From VGTK01 sp046327915 (GTDB lineage Bacteria; Desulfobacterota; Binatia; UBA12015): 64,000 bases of DNA. The notes under the pieces are model-generated. The model was not told where the DNA came from and made no database searches. It saw nothing but the letters and a program-made list of their open reading frames with translations. The stretch lies in the NCBI GenBank assembly GCA_046327915.1, contig JAXLXO010000004.1, positions 124,001-188,000 on the forward strand, written 5' to 3'. Made by a program: the position numbers and the translations under genes. Positions 7,705 through 17,202 of this stretch are shown here, one piece after another (within the stretch, counting starts at the first letter, position 1; each line of letters starts with the position of its first letter).

Positions 7705-9552
7705 TCAGGAGTGGTTGCCGTGCGACGCCGCGCAGCCGCGCGCCGCGGGCACCGCGACGCCCACGAAGTCCGACCGCACGGTGCTGCTCTTCGTCGAGAA
7801 CAGCCCGTTGCTCGGGCCGCCGTCGCTGCTCGCGTTCGGGACGAAGTAGTTGCCGAGCAGGATGAACATCTCGTTCTCCGTGCTCTCGCCGCCGGTGATC
7901 CGGCAGGCGTCGCAGTCGCCGTCACCGGCGCCGGGGGACGAGTCGCAGGTCGCGTCGTCGTCCGGCCCCGCACACGCCGCGCCGACGTTGCCCGCCGCGC
8001 ACGCCCTGGGCGTGCAGCGTCCCGGGACGCCGGGGATGAACACGCTCGCCGGCATGCGCGACAGCCGCGTCACCGTCTCGGGATTCGGCGAGCCGTCGTC
8101 ACTGACGCCGTTGTTGTACAGCGAGCAGTAGTGCAGCGTGCGCTCCTTCGCGTCGGCCGAGTCGAAGGCGAGCGGCGGATCGAAGTCCTGGTTGACCGGG
8201 TCGTTGTAGACGAAGCTCTCGTAGATCCGGGAGCCGTCCGGCAGGTCCACCGTGAAGTGCTTGCCGCGCTTGTGCGTGTGCGACGACAGGTTGAACAGGC
8301 GCGCGCCCTGCGGCAGCACGTGGTCGTTGCAGAGCGTCTGCGTCGTGTAGGGATCCGCGTTCGCCGAGAAGATGCGATTGACGTTGAAGATGCCCTGCAC
8401 CGGCGTCTTCTGCTGATCGGGCTGCGCGAACCAGTAGTTCAGGCGCGCGTTCATCTGGTGGCCTTCGTCGGTCAGATTGAAGGCGTGGCTGTTCCAGTAG
8501 AGGATTCCCTTGAGCGGGATCTGCGCGAACACGCCGGGCACGTACTCGGTCGTCTGCTGCGCCTGCTGCGCGCCGCCGATCTGGTAGTACGAGAGTCCGC
8601 CCTGCACCGCCGGACCGTAGCCCGTGCAGGCGAAGCCGTCGCGGATCTTCGCGGCGCAGGCGCCGCTGCCGCACGACGTCGCGTCGGTCGGCTCGCAGCC
8701 TTCGCCGTCGCGATCGCCGCCGCGGCACGTCCAGTCGCCGAAGCCCGGATCGTGGATGTCGTCGACCGGCACCACGGAGTAGTTGAGGATGAGGTGGTGG
8801 CTCTGCGGATCCTGGCGCAGGTCCTCGCGCGCGAAGCGGAAGTACTTGCCGCTCGGATCGCGGAACTGCTCCGGAACCTGATCGGTCAGATCGTAGTACG
8901 ACGCGAAGCAGACCTCGTGCTCGCTGGCGGCGGGCAGCGGCCACTGCGGCATCACCAGCTGCACGCCCTCGCCCGCCGGCGGCGGCTCGAGCGGCTTGAT
9001 GGTGATCGGCTTCGGATCGGGCAGGCACGCGTCGAGCAGGCCCTCGGTACCGATGACGGTCCCGGTCTGCGGCGCGCCGGCGTAGATCCACAGGCGCAGC
9101 GCCTCGAGCTCGTTCTCCGACAGCGCCGGCAGCCCGAGCGGCATCGGCGCGCCGCCGATCTCGACCGAGCCCGGCTTCGTGCTCGCCGCGAGCTTGAGCC
9201 AAAGGTAGCTGCGGTCCTTGTCGCCCGGCGACACGCGGTTCAGCGTGCTGCCGAAGGACTTCACCTCGACGAGGTTCGAGTACGCGACGTCTGGCGAGAG
9301 GTTCAGCTCCCCCGACGCGGCGCTGCCGTGGCAGACCTGCTGCGTGCAGCCGTGCTTCTCGAAAATCACGCCCTGGATCGCGGCGAACGTGCTGTCGTAG
9401 CTCGGTGCGCCCTCGCACGACGGCGTTCCGGGCGTCGTCGGCGCGGCCCCGCCGCCCGACGAGCCGCCGCAGGCGGCGAGCGCCGTGGCGCAGGCGAGCA
9501 GGGTCAGGACGCGCAGGGCGCTCGCGGGACGGGGGCGTGAGATCTGGAGCAT
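7705..9552 (-). CDS. Lipoprotein with CX4CH cytochrome-like segment and PHM-like copper monooxygenase core (paralog 1)
   Basis: 615 aa with a lipoprotein signal ending LAAC (Cys ~28), so exported and lipidated. Residues ~55-165 look like a small c-type cytochrome. There is a CTQQVCH motif (CX4CH, Cys 70/75, His 76), a possible axial Met in GGAPMP (~138), and a closing ELEALRLWIYAGA helix as in PSCyt1-like domains. The rest matches copper type II ascorbate-dependent monooxygenases (PHM/DBM). The paired His is in QSHHLIL (~253/254), the third His in YWNSHAF (~357), the HxH in SHTHKRG (~426/428) and the Met ligand in ENEMF (~563). The ~69-residue His-to-HxH spacing equals that of PHM. Cys-rich inserts separate these parts. 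ATG 9552 has gagga upstream. Substrate unknown. Confidence 0.8.
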   Translation of the reverse strand: MLQISRPRPASALRVLTLLACATALAACGGSSGGGAAPTTPGTPSCEGAPSYDSTFAAIQGVIFEKHGCTQQVCHGSAASGELNLSPDVAYSNLVEVKSFGSTLNRVSPGDKDRSYLWLKLAASTKPGSVEIGGAPMPLGLPALSENELEALRLWIYAGAPQTGTVIGTEGLLDACLPDPKPITIKPLEPPPAGEGVQLVMPQWPLPAASEHEVCFASYYDLTDQVPEQFRDPSGKYFRFAREDLRQDPQSHHLILNYSVVPVDDIHDPGFGDWTCRGGDRDGEGCEPTDATSCGSGACAAKIRDGFACTGYGPAVQGGLSYYQIGGAQQAQQTTEYVPGVFAQIPLKGILYWNSHAFNLTDEGHQMNARLNYWFAQPDQQKTPVQGIFNVNRIFSANADPYTTQTLCNDHVLPQGARLFNLSSHTHKRGKHFTVDLPDGSRIYESFVYNDPVNQDFDPPLAFDSADAKERTLHYCSLYNNGVSDDGSPNPETVTRLSRMPASVFIPGVPGRCTPRACAAGNVGAACAGPDDDATCDSSPGAGDGDCDACRITGGESTENEMFILLGNYFVPNASSDGGPSNGLFSTKSSTVRSDFVGVAVPAARGCAASHGNHS

Positions 9553-9661
9553 CGGCTGGTCCTCGTCGCGGCCGGGCGGGGCCGGCACGGGGTGATCCCG
9601 CGCACGGACGCCGCGGGCGGCCGGGAAGATGGCTCAGCCGGGTCCGGGACGCAAGCCTGCT

Positions 9662-11533
9662 TCAGCTGCCGTGGGCCGCGTGGCCCGCGTCGCCGCCGGG
9701 CGACGTCGCGCAGCCCAGCGCCGGCGGGGCGGCGAAGCCGACGAACAGCGAGCGGCCGTCGTCCGCGTGCCGCGGCGCACCCTCCGAGGCCAGGCCGCCG
9801 ACCAGCAGGTCGTCGTCCGGCTGCGGGAAGTGCTCGTCGATGTAGTACTGCCCGATCAGCAGGAACATCTCGTTCTCGGTGCTCTCGCCGCCGGTGATCC
9901 GGCAGGCGTCGCAGTCGCCGTCACCGGCGCCCGGGGTCGAGTCGCAGGTCGCGTCGTCGTCCTCCCCGGCGCAGGCGGCCCCGATCTTCCCGGCCGCGCA
10001 CGCCGTCGGCTTGCAGCCGCCGATCGTGTTGCGCGCGCTCTGCGGCACGCGCGACGCCCGCGTCACGGTCTCGGGATCGGGCGAGCCGTCCTCGGCGACG
10101 CCGTTGTTGTAGGTCGCGCAGTAGCGGATCGTGCGCTCCGCCGCGTCCGCCGCGTCGAACGCCAGCGGCGGCTCGAATGCCTGCTTGACGGGATCGTTGT
10201 AGATGCTGTTCTCGTAGATCTGCGAGCCGTCGGGCGTCCACGCCTGGAAGTGCTTGCCACGCTTGTGGGTGTGCGACGTGATCGCGAACAGGCGCGCGCC
10301 CTGCGGCAGCACGTGCTCGCCGCAGACGGTCTGCGTCGTGTACGGCGCGGCACTGGGCGCGAACACGTAGCGCGCCTCGAAGATCGGCCGCACCGGGTAA
10401 CGCTGGTCCTTCGCGAAGGTGAAGTTGAGGCGTCCGTTCAGGTCGAAGTCCTCGTCGGTGAGGTTGAACGCGTGGCTGTTCCAGTACAGCACGCCCTTCA
10501 TCGGCACCTGCGCGAACACGCCGTCGTGGAAGGTCTGCTGCGCCTGCGCCGCCTGCGCGCCGCCGATCTGCCGATTCAGAATCGGCAGCCCGTTGGTGCT
10601 GCGTGGACCGTAGCCGACGCAGCCGAGCGCCGTCGCGTCGGGCTCGCTGCGGCAGAAGCTGCCCGGGCACGAGCCGAGGTCCGTCGGCTCGCAGGTCTCG
10701 TCCGCGTGCTCGCCGCCGGCGCACGACCAGCGGCCGAACGCGGGATCGTGCAGGTCCTCGACCGGCACGCCCGAGTGCATCAGCACGAGGTGATGGCTCT
10801 GCGGATCCTGTCTCAACTCCTGTCCCGCGAAGCGGAAGTACTTGCCCGACGGATCCTGGAACTCGGTCGGCACCTGCGCGCTGATGTCGTAGTAGGTCGC
10901 GAAGCAGACCTCCTGCTCGTGCTTCTTCGCCAGGAAGACGGTGGGCAGGACGAACTGCACGCCGTCGCCCGGTGCGGGCGGATCGAGCGGCTTGATGGTG
11001 ATCGGCTTCGGCGGCGGCAGGCAGCCGTTCAGCAGAGTGGCGGTGCCGTCGACGGTGCCGGTCTCGGGCGCGCCCGCGTAGATCCAGCGACGCACGGCTT
11101 CGAGCTCGTCGTCGCCGAGCGGCGGCAGGCCGTTCGGCATCGGCGCGCCGGTGATCTCGACGCTGCCGGGCGCGGTCGCCGCCGCGAGCTTGAGGAACAG
11201 GTAGCTGCGCGTCTTGTCGCCCGGCTCGACGCGCTTCAGCGTGCTGCCGAGCGCGCGCACGTCGAAGATGTTCTGGTAGGCGACCCCGCGCGTCAGCTCG
11301 AGGCCGCCCTGCTTCGCCGAGCCGTGGCAGACGTCCTGCGTGCAGCCGTGCTTCTCGAAGATCTCGGCCTGGATCGCGTCGAAGGTGCTCGCGTACTCCG
11401 TGCCCTCGCACGTCGGCTCGCTCGGCACGCCGGGTCCGCCGCTGCTCGACGATCCGCCGCCGCTGCACGCGGCAACGGCTGCTGCGAGCAGGCATGCGAA
11501 GACGATGCGCGAGCGCGATGCGGTCAAGGACAT
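9662..11533 (-). CDS. Lipoprotein with CX4CH cytochrome-like segment and PHM-like copper monooxygenase core (paralog 2)
   Basis: 623 aa, tandem neighbour of paralog 1 with the same architecture throughout. The lipobox is VAAC (Cys 23), followed by a Gly/Ser linker. CTQDVCH gives Cys 64, Cys 69 and His 70. The proposed copper ligands are conserved in QSHHLVL, YWNSHAF, SHTHKRG and ENEMF, and the same two Cys-rich inserts are present. ATG 11533 is preceded by a strong GGAGGAG site. The gap to paralog 1 is about 110 bp, so the two may be co-transcribed. Conservation of every putative heme and copper ligand in both copies argues that both are functional. What differs most is the loop around residues 300-335, which may set substrate preference; that is inference. 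Confidence 0.8.
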   Translation of the reverse strand: MSLTASRSRIVFACLLAAAVAACSGGGSSSSGGPGVPSEPTCEGTEYASTFDAIQAEIFEKHGCTQDVCHGSAKQGGLELTRGVAYQNIFDVRALGSTLKRVEPGDKTRSYLFLKLAAATAPGSVEITGAPMPNGLPPLGDDELEAVRRWIYAGAPETGTVDGTATLLNGCLPPPKPITIKPLDPPAPGDGVQFVLPTVFLAKKHEQEVCFATYYDISAQVPTEFQDPSGKYFRFAGQELRQDPQSHHLVLMHSGVPVEDLHDPAFGRWSCAGGEHADETCEPTDLGSCPGSFCRSEPDATALGCVGYGPRSTNGLPILNRQIGGAQAAQAQQTFHDGVFAQVPMKGVLYWNSHAFNLTDEDFDLNGRLNFTFAKDQRYPVRPIFEARYVFAPSAAPYTTQTVCGEHVLPQGARLFAITSHTHKRGKHFQAWTPDGSQIYENSIYNDPVKQAFEPPLAFDAADAAERTIRYCATYNNGVAEDGSPDPETVTRASRVPQSARNTIGGCKPTACAAGKIGAACAGEDDDATCDSTPGAGDGDCDACRITGGESTENEMFLLIGQYYIDEHFPQPDDDLLVGGLASEGAPRHADDGRSLFVGFAAPPALGCATSPGGDAGHAAHGS

Positions 11534-11684
11534 GTGCTCCTCCGGCGTCCGGACGTTCGCGGCGCGCAGCGGGCCGCCGGCGGACGCGGGATTCGAGCAC
11601 AGGGCCCGGCGGGGGGCAATCTCCCGAATGGGGCATGCCGCGCGGTCAGCGTGCCTCCGGCGTGGCGACGGCGAGACGCGGCGC

Positions 11685-12551
11685 TCAGCTCGTGCCGTCG
11701 TCCAGCAGACGCTTCGGGTGCATGCCGTCCACGAATCCCATGAACGGGGGATGGATGCTGTAGCCCAGCAGCCGCTGCACGTGCTCGCTGCACTGCCGCA
11801 CGCGCTCGCGCGGGACGGACAGGCTGAAGTTCTCCTGCTGCCGGCACCACGGCGCGCAGTACTGCGCGGTGACGCAGGCACGCGAGCGGTCGCTGCGATT
11901 GGCGCCGCCGCCGTGCCACAGCGTGCCGAGAAACAGCAGCACGTCGCCGCGCCGCATCACCGCCGGCACGGCCGTATCGCGCTCCTCCGGCGTCGGCATG
12001 CGGTCGTCCCACAGGTGGCTGCCGGGGATGACCACGGTGGCGCCGTTCTCTGCCGTGAAGTCGTCGAGCGGCCAGATCGTCGCCACGCCGAGCGGCGGAC
12101 GCGGACGCGGCCACGGGTAGAACGCGTCGTCGGGGTGGAGCGGCTGCGCCGCCTCGCCCGGGTGGATGTCGATCACCTGCAGCTGCGACAGCAGGTAGTT
12201 CGGCTCGAGCAGACGGTCGAGAAGGCCCAGCACGAGCGGGTGCTCGACGAGCTCGTTGCAGACCAGGGTCTTCGCGATCACGCCGTAGAGGCGGCGCGTC
12301 GCGAAGCCCTCGAAGTTGTTGCGCCCGCCGGCGTGCAGCAGGCGCGGCAGGACGTCGGCGCGGATCGCCTCGATGCGTTCGACCGGCACGACGTTGGGAA
12401 CGATCACGAAGCCCTGCCGCGCGACGTCGGCGAGGAGCCTCTCGAGCAGGGCCGCGTCGACGGCGCTCTGCGTTCCGGCTGTGGAGCGATGCGTTGCGGC
12501 GAGGTCGGTCCGTCCGTACTCGCGGACGTCGTCGAAGGTCCTGCTGCTCAT
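11685..12551 (-). CDS. Phytanoyl-CoA dioxygenase (PhyH) family protein
   Basis: 288 aa, a predicted Fe(II)/2-oxoglutarate-dependent dioxygenase. The metal triad is visible as LHPDDAF (His ~139, Asp ~141) and LWHGGGANRS (His ~213); the Arg about ten residues later is the likely 2-oxoglutarate anchor. Family members hydroxylate lipid, halogenated or small organic substrates in the cytoplasm. ATG 12551 gives a normal family length; an ATG 17 codons upstream is possible. It lies 150 bp upstream of copper-monooxygenase paralog 2 on the same strand and could be the first gene of that unit. The substrate cannot be read from sequence. Confidence 0.85.
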   Translation of the reverse strand: MSSRTFDDVREYGRTDLAATHRSTAGTQSAVDAALLERLLADVARQGFVIVPNVVPVERIEAIRADVLPRLLHAGGRNNFEGFATRRLYGVIAKTLVCNELVEHPLVLGLLDRLLEPNYLLSQLQVIDIHPGEAAQPLHPDDAFYPWPRPRPPLGVATIWPLDDFTAENGATVVIPGSHLWDDRMPTPEERDTAVPAVMRRGDVLLFLGTLWHGGGANRSDRSRACVTAQYCAPWCRQQENFSLSVPRERVRQCSEHVQRLLGYSIHPPFMGFVDGMHPKRLLDDGTS

Positions 12552-12651
12552 GCGCGCCTCCCGTGGCGCGGAGAGCATCGGCCATCGACCGAGCTGCGGC
12601 AACGAGGGCGTGCCCGCGACCGCGGGTCCGCCCTCGTCGCACCCGTGCTCG

Positions 12652-15210
12652 TCAAGAGCAGGAGCGCTGCGCGACCAGATCGCCGGTGCCGGTCACCACC
12701 GCGTGCAGCACCTGAGACGCCGCGTCGTACGACCATTGCCCATCCGGCAGGCGCTTCCCGCGCCAGAGTACGCCGCATGGGGTGAACGGGCGCTCGAGCG
12801 TCGCCAGCGACGCCTCGATGGTCCAGCGCGTGACCGGACCGTCGATGCCGAGCTGCCAGCCCGACGCGAGCTCGTCCGACTCGAGGTCGCCCTGCGCGAG
12901 CCGCGCGCGCGACGTGCCGCGCGGGAATGCGAGCAGCGTGCGCTCGCCGCGACGGTCCTCGAGCCGCACCACGCCGCCCGCGCCGCCGCCGAAGTCGGCG
13001 AGCGTGTCGACGTCGGCGGGCAGCAGCGGCAGCAGCGCGCCCGCGCGGACGAAGAGCGGCAGCTCGTCGAGCGGCGCCGGCACCTCGACGTCGCGTGCGC
13101 CCGCCGTGGCGGTCGCGCGCGACGCGATGTGGAACGCGCCGCTCTCCTCGTCGAACGCGATCGTGCGCCAGAAGTCGATCCAGCGTCCGTCGGGCAGGTA
13201 CGCGGTGCGCGTCGTCGCGCCCTGCTCGAGCACCGGGGCCGCGAGGACGTCCGGGCCGAACAGGAACTCGTCGTCGATGGTGCGCACGCGTGCGTCGTCG
13301 GGATAGGCGAGCACCAGGTGGCGCATGATCGGCAGACCGCTGCGCTGGTACTCCTCGGCGGCCGCGGCGAGGTACGGCTGCAGCTGCGTGCGCAGCTTCG
13401 CGTAGCGGCGCCAGTTCGCGAGCTGCGACGGATCTTCGACCTGCGGACGCTCGTACTCCGGCACCGAGATACCGTCGCGCTCGGTGCGCATGACGCCCGA
13501 CACCGCGCCCACCTGCACCCAGCGCGTCAGCAGCTCGTCCGTCAATTGCCGTCCGTTGAACGAGAAGAAGCCGCCGATGTCGGAGCCCCAGAACCCGACA
13601 CCCGACAGACCCATGCCGAGTCCGGCGCGCACGACGGACTGCAGTCCGTCGTAGCCCCAGTCGGTGGTCGGATCGCCGCCCCACACCACCTGCGCGCAGC
13701 GCGCCGCACCGGTCCAACCGGAGCGCTGGAAGCGCACGACGGGCTTCTGCTGCTTGCGCGCGAAGTCCCACGCCGCGCAGTGGTAGTCGACGACGTACCG
13801 GTTGTGCGCGGCGGAGTTGCGGCGTCCGTCGTGCGGACGCGCGTCGAGCGGCGTGTACTCGCCGAAGTCCTCCATCCAGCCGTCGTGTCCGTCGGCGACC
13901 GCGTCCGCGAGCAGCTGCTGGAACGCGCGGTCGCCGGGACCGAACGAGAAGTCGTACTGCGAGACGTCGAACGCGCGCGTGGTGAAGTACGTGTAGACGT
14001 ACGGCTCCAGGTCCGGATTGCGGATCAGCGCACCCGTGCGCTCCGCGTGACGGAACGCGTCCTCGTAGCTCCGGCACACCATCGGATTGAAGTACGTCGT
14101 GACCGCGACCCCCTGCGCGTGCAGCGCCGCGGTGTGCGCGGGCTCGCTCGCGCGGTTCCCGCCGCAGGGCAGATAGTGCAGGTACGTCTGCGCGACCGAC
14201 ACCGGCGCGTCGGCGTCGTGCAGCGCCTTCAGCTGCGCTACTTGACCGTCGACCGAGCCGCCCGGCTGGTACCACGGGCCGAGCACCCACGGCGCCTCGT
14301 CCGCCACCTCCGGCTGGCGTCCGGTGAACGCCGTGAAGCGCGCCAGCGCGTCCGCCGGTGTCGGACCCGCGAATACGACGAAGCGCAGCTCGCGCGGCGC
14401 GGGCAGCGCCGGCTCGCCCGCGGGCGCGCCCTGCACCGTCAAGCTCCACGCGTCGGAACGCTCGCGGCCGAGGTCGTGGTACGCCGTGTCGTCGTTCGCG
14501 ACGAGCACGCCGTAGCCGCGGCTCGACAGCAGCCACGGGACCGGGAAGTACGTCGCGTCGAGGCGCGGACGGAAACCCGGCGGCGGCAGCAGCGCGCCGA
14601 TGCCCTTGTACTCGTCCTCGCGGTACGGACCGTCGGAGACGTAGCTCTCGACCGATGCGCCGCGGTGCTCGACCGCGTCGGCGCGCTCGCCGAGGCCGAA
14701 GAAGCGCTCGTCGTCGCCGGTGCGCCACGCGATGCCGAGCTGCGCGACGTCCAGGGTCGAGCCCATGATCTTCGCGGCGAGCGCGACCGCGCCGCTGGTC
14801 TCCGCCGTGACGGTGAGCTCGATCCTGCGCCCCGCGGGATCGTCGGTGTCGAGCAGCAGGACCGCGGGTCCGCGCGGCGAACGCTGGCGGACGCTCGCCA
14901 CCCGCACCGCCTGGCGCCATCCGGTCGCATCGCGGAAGCCGAGCGTGCCGGTGACCGACGGATCGCTCGACGGCGCGTCGGCGAGGAACGTGCCGCTGCC
15001 GGCGTCGAACGCGAGGCCGAAGGGCTCCGCGGACACGATCGCCGTGAGCGGTCCGGACGTGACGCGCGCCGCCTCGGTGTCCTTGCCGAGCGCCACGGGC
15101 ACGCGCACGACGGCGGCGAACAGGAGGAGAAGGACCGCTGCGCGAATCCGCGCGAAGACGCGCTGACGGGCCTCGGAGCGGCGATCGACGGCCAGGGACC
15201 GGGTCGGCAT
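12652..15210 (-). CDS. Glycoside hydrolase family 31 (alpha-glucosidase/alpha-xylosidase-like), exported
   Basis: About 852 aa. A hydrophobic segment (AAVLLLLFAAVVRVPVA) near the N-terminus is a signal peptide or anchor. The GH31 catalytic nucleophile is in WMEDFGEYTP (Asp ~448) and the acid/base is in WGSDIGGF (Asp ~544). The upstream beta-sandwich domain and the C-terminal domains are present, so the enzyme is full length. Family members hydrolyse alpha-linked glucosides or xylosides with retention. ATG 15210 is preferred because it puts the hydrophobic segment near the start; in-frame ATGs at 15222 and 15297 are alternatives. Export suggests it trims extracellular or periplasmic oligosaccharides. 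It is divergent from the CAP-domain gene. Confidence 0.88.
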   Translation of the reverse strand: MPTRSLAVDRRSEARQRVFARIRAAVLLLLFAAVVRVPVALGKDTEAARVTSGPLTAIVSAEPFGLAFDAGSGTFLADAPSSDPSVTGTLGFRDATGWRQAVRVASVRQRSPRGPAVLLLDTDDPAGRRIELTVTAETSGAVALAAKIMGSTLDVAQLGIAWRTGDDERFFGLGERADAVEHRGASVESYVSDGPYREDEYKGIGALLPPPGFRPRLDATYFPVPWLLSSRGYGVLVANDDTAYHDLGRERSDAWSLTVQGAPAGEPALPAPRELRFVVFAGPTPADALARFTAFTGRQPEVADEAPWVLGPWYQPGGSVDGQVAQLKALHDADAPVSVAQTYLHYLPCGGNRASEPAHTAALHAQGVAVTTYFNPMVCRSYEDAFRHAERTGALIRNPDLEPYVYTYFTTRAFDVSQYDFSFGPGDRAFQQLLADAVADGHDGWMEDFGEYTPLDARPHDGRRNSAAHNRYVVDYHCAAWDFARKQQKPVVRFQRSGWTGAARCAQVVWGGDPTTDWGYDGLQSVVRAGLGMGLSGVGFWGSDIGGFFSFNGRQLTDELLTRWVQVGAVSGVMRTERDGISVPEYERPQVEDPSQLANWRRYAKLRTQLQPYLAAAAEEYQRSGLPIMRHLVLAYPDDARVRTIDDEFLFGPDVLAAPVLEQGATTRTAYLPDGRWIDFWRTIAFDEESGAFHIASRATATAGARDVEVPAPLDELPLFVRAGALLPLLPADVDTLADFGGGAGGVVRLEDRRGERTLLAFPRGTSRARLAQGDLESDELASGWQLGIDGPVTRWTIEASLATLERPFTPCGVLWRGKRLPDGQWSYDAASQVLHAVVTGTGDLVAQRSCS

Positions 15211-15438
15211 CCGGCGGATCATCGGGACCTTCGCCGACGGGCGCAAGCCGTCTTCGCGCCGCCTCTCGCCGGAAGGGGTCGCGTCGGGCGCGGACAACCG
15301 CTATGCACGGCCGCGGACCGGCACCACCCCCACTTCCCGCCTCTTCCGTTCCGGCCCACGATGAAGGATCGGGACGCTCGCAGAAGTTTCGCGGCGCGTC
15401 GCCGATGGTCCAACGGCATGACGAGCGGAGGGTGGAGG

Positions 15439-16521
15439 ATGCGGGGCTGGAGGAACGGGTGGCGCGCGGTGGTGGCCGTGAGCGCATGGCTGCTCTCGGG
15501 AACCATTGCCCGCGCGGCATCGACCGACTGCCTCGGCACGGCTCCGGTCGCGATCGGCGACGCGGCGGCGATCCGCACCGTGCGCACCGCGATCGACGCC
15601 TTCTGTCCGTGCGAGGATTACGACGGCTCGGCCAACCTCGATCGCAGGGCGTACAAGCGCTGCGCGAAGGAGGTGATCGCGACGCTCGTCGGCGCGGGTG
15701 CGCTGCGCGCCGAGTGCTCGACGAAGGTGAAGCGCTTCTCGCTCAAGTCGACGTGCGGCTACCCGTCGAGCCGCGGCGCGACCGTCTGCGTCCACGACGA
15801 CCTGCTGGCCGGCAACGTGTCGTGCTCGATCGAGCTGCCCGGCACCGCGTGCCACGACGTCGCCGGCGTGGACAACGCCACGCGCTGCGCCTCGCACACG
15901 CACTGCATCGACGCCGCGGACACCAACGGCGACCTGCGCATCGCGGCGCCGGGCGACGACGGCGGCTGCGCGCCGATCCCGAAGGCCACGCCCAAGCCGA
16001 CGGCGACGCCGTCGCCCTACGCGACCGGCGCGCTCGGCAAGCGCCTCTTCGATCTCGTCAATCAATATCGCGCGCAGAACGGGAAGGTCGCGCACCCGTA
16101 CTCGCGGACCATGGGCAGCACCGCGGCAGCGCACGTGCTCGACCTGCAGCTGCATCCGGAGATCGACTCCGGCGCCTGCATCCCGCACAGCTGGTCGCGG
16201 TACGGCGGACTCCTGTGGACGGGCTGCTGCTACACGATCGACGCCGCACAGGCGGACTGCATGTGGAGCAAGCCGCGGCAGCTGAGCGCCGGCCTCGGCA
16301 TGGTCCACTACACCGGCAACGGCTACGAGATCGCGCTGCGCGGCTTCGAGGGCAACACGCCGGAGCAGGTCATCCAGGCGTTCATCAACAGCGCGCCGCA
16401 CCGCGCGGTGATGCTGAGCCAGAGCGGCTGGGAGTTCCTCGACGCGCACCCGGCGATGGGTGCGGCGATGCTCGGCAAGTACTCCGTCGTCTGGTTCGGC
16501 GACGCGACGGATCCGAACTGA
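15439..16521 (+). CDS. Secreted CAP-domain (SCP/PR1-like) protein with Cys-rich N-terminal half
   Basis: 360 aa. The start ATG 15439 follows GGAGGG with 6-base spacing and gives a good signal peptide cleaved after ARA. Residues ~25-180 are rich in cysteine (about 14), ending with a Pro/Thr linker (PKATPKPTATPSP). Residues ~190-360 match the CAP superfamily: LFDLVNQYRAQNG at the start of the fold, and a central INSAPHRAVML helix. An open frame extends far upstream but shadows the opposite-strand GH31 gene. CAP proteins are secreted and bind lipids or metals or act as proteases; which applies here is unknown. Confidence 0.8.
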   Translation: MRGWRNGWRAVVAVSAWLLSGTIARAASTDCLGTAPVAIGDAAAIRTVRTAIDAFCPCEDYDGSANLDRRAYKRCAKEVIATLVGAGALRAECSTKVKRFSLKSTCGYPSSRGATVCVHDDLLAGNVSCSIELPGTACHDVAGVDNATRCASHTHCIDAADTNGDLRIAAPGDDGGCAPIPKATPKPTATPSPYATGALGKRLFDLVNQYRAQNGKVAHPYSRTMGSTAAAHVLDLQLHPEIDSGACIPHSWSRYGGLLWTGCCYTIDAAQADCMWSKPRQLSAGLGMVHYTGNGYEIALRGFEGNTPEQVIQAFINSAPHRAVMLSQSGWEFLDAHPAMGAAMLGKYSVVWFGDATDPN

Positions 16522-16551
16522 GGATAGCTTGACGCGACCGGGCTCGCGCGC

Positions 16552-17106
16552 ATGAGCAAGGCCTTCACGAAGGAGTCCGACGGAGACGACGATCTCGATC
16601 GCGACGAGGACGCCGGCATTCCGGGCGGGTTCACGAACTACATCACGCCCGCCGGACAGAAGCGCCTCGCCGACGAGCTCGACCGTCTCTGGAAGGTCGA
16701 CCGGCCGAAGCTGGTCGAGACCATCGCCTGGGCCGCCGGCAACGGCGACCGCTCCGAGAACGGCGACTACATCTACGGCAAGCGCAAGCTTCGCGAGATC
16801 GACCGCCGCATCCGCTTTCTCGGCAAGCGGCTCGACAGCGCGGTCGTGGTCGACAACGCGGGCAAGGACCACGAGCAGGTGTTCTTCGGCGCGACGGTGA
16901 CGGTCCTCGACGAGGAGGGCACGGAGCGCACCGTGAGCATCGTCGGCGTGGACGAGCTCGACCCGGTGCGCGGCCGGGTGTCGTGGATCTCGCCGATCGC
17001 CAGCGCACTCCTCAAGGCGCGGGTAGGTGACGTGGTGACGCTCAAGACCCCGCGCGGTGCCGAGGAGCTCGAGGTCCTCGAGATCCGATACGACCCGCTG
17101 CCGTGA
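16552..17106 (+). CDS. greB: Transcription elongation factor GreB
   Basis: 184 aa. An N-terminal coiled coil carries the acidic tip GDRSENGDY (Asp ~66, Glu ~69), the residues that stimulate transcript cleavage by RNA polymerase at backtracked complexes. The C-terminal FKBP-like domain ends with VGDVVTLKTPRGAEELEV. Basic residues after the tip favour GreB over GreA. An acidic N-terminal extension of about 25 residues (DGDDDLDRDED) is added before the normal start of the fold. The gene lies 30 bp after the CAP-domain gene on the same strand and may share its transcript. Confidence 0.93.
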   Translation: MSKAFTKESDGDDDLDRDEDAGIPGGFTNYITPAGQKRLADELDRLWKVDRPKLVETIAWAAGNGDRSENGDYIYGKRKLREIDRRIRFLGKRLDSAVVVDNAGKDHEQVFFGATVTVLDEEGTERTVSIVGVDELDPVRGRVSWISPIASALLKARVGDVVTLKTPRGAEELEVLEIRYDPLP

Positions 17107-17202
17107 TCCGGAACGTGCACGGGCCGCGATTCCCGGGACTGGGAAGCGCCCCGTGATTGGTGACGGCTTTCGGCCGGTCCGGCCCTTGCAACGCAGAGCA
17201 GC

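Noticed and set aside
7705..11533. Possible single mis-split gene rather than two tandem paralogs
   Set aside because: Each copy has its own lipobox, full motif set, ribosome site and stop, so they are separate genes.
12316..15360. Very long rightward open frame running into the CAP-domain gene
   Set aside because: It is antisense to the GH31 gene, Arg/Ala-rich and without domains; only the part from 15439 has a signal peptide, ribosome site and CAP fold.
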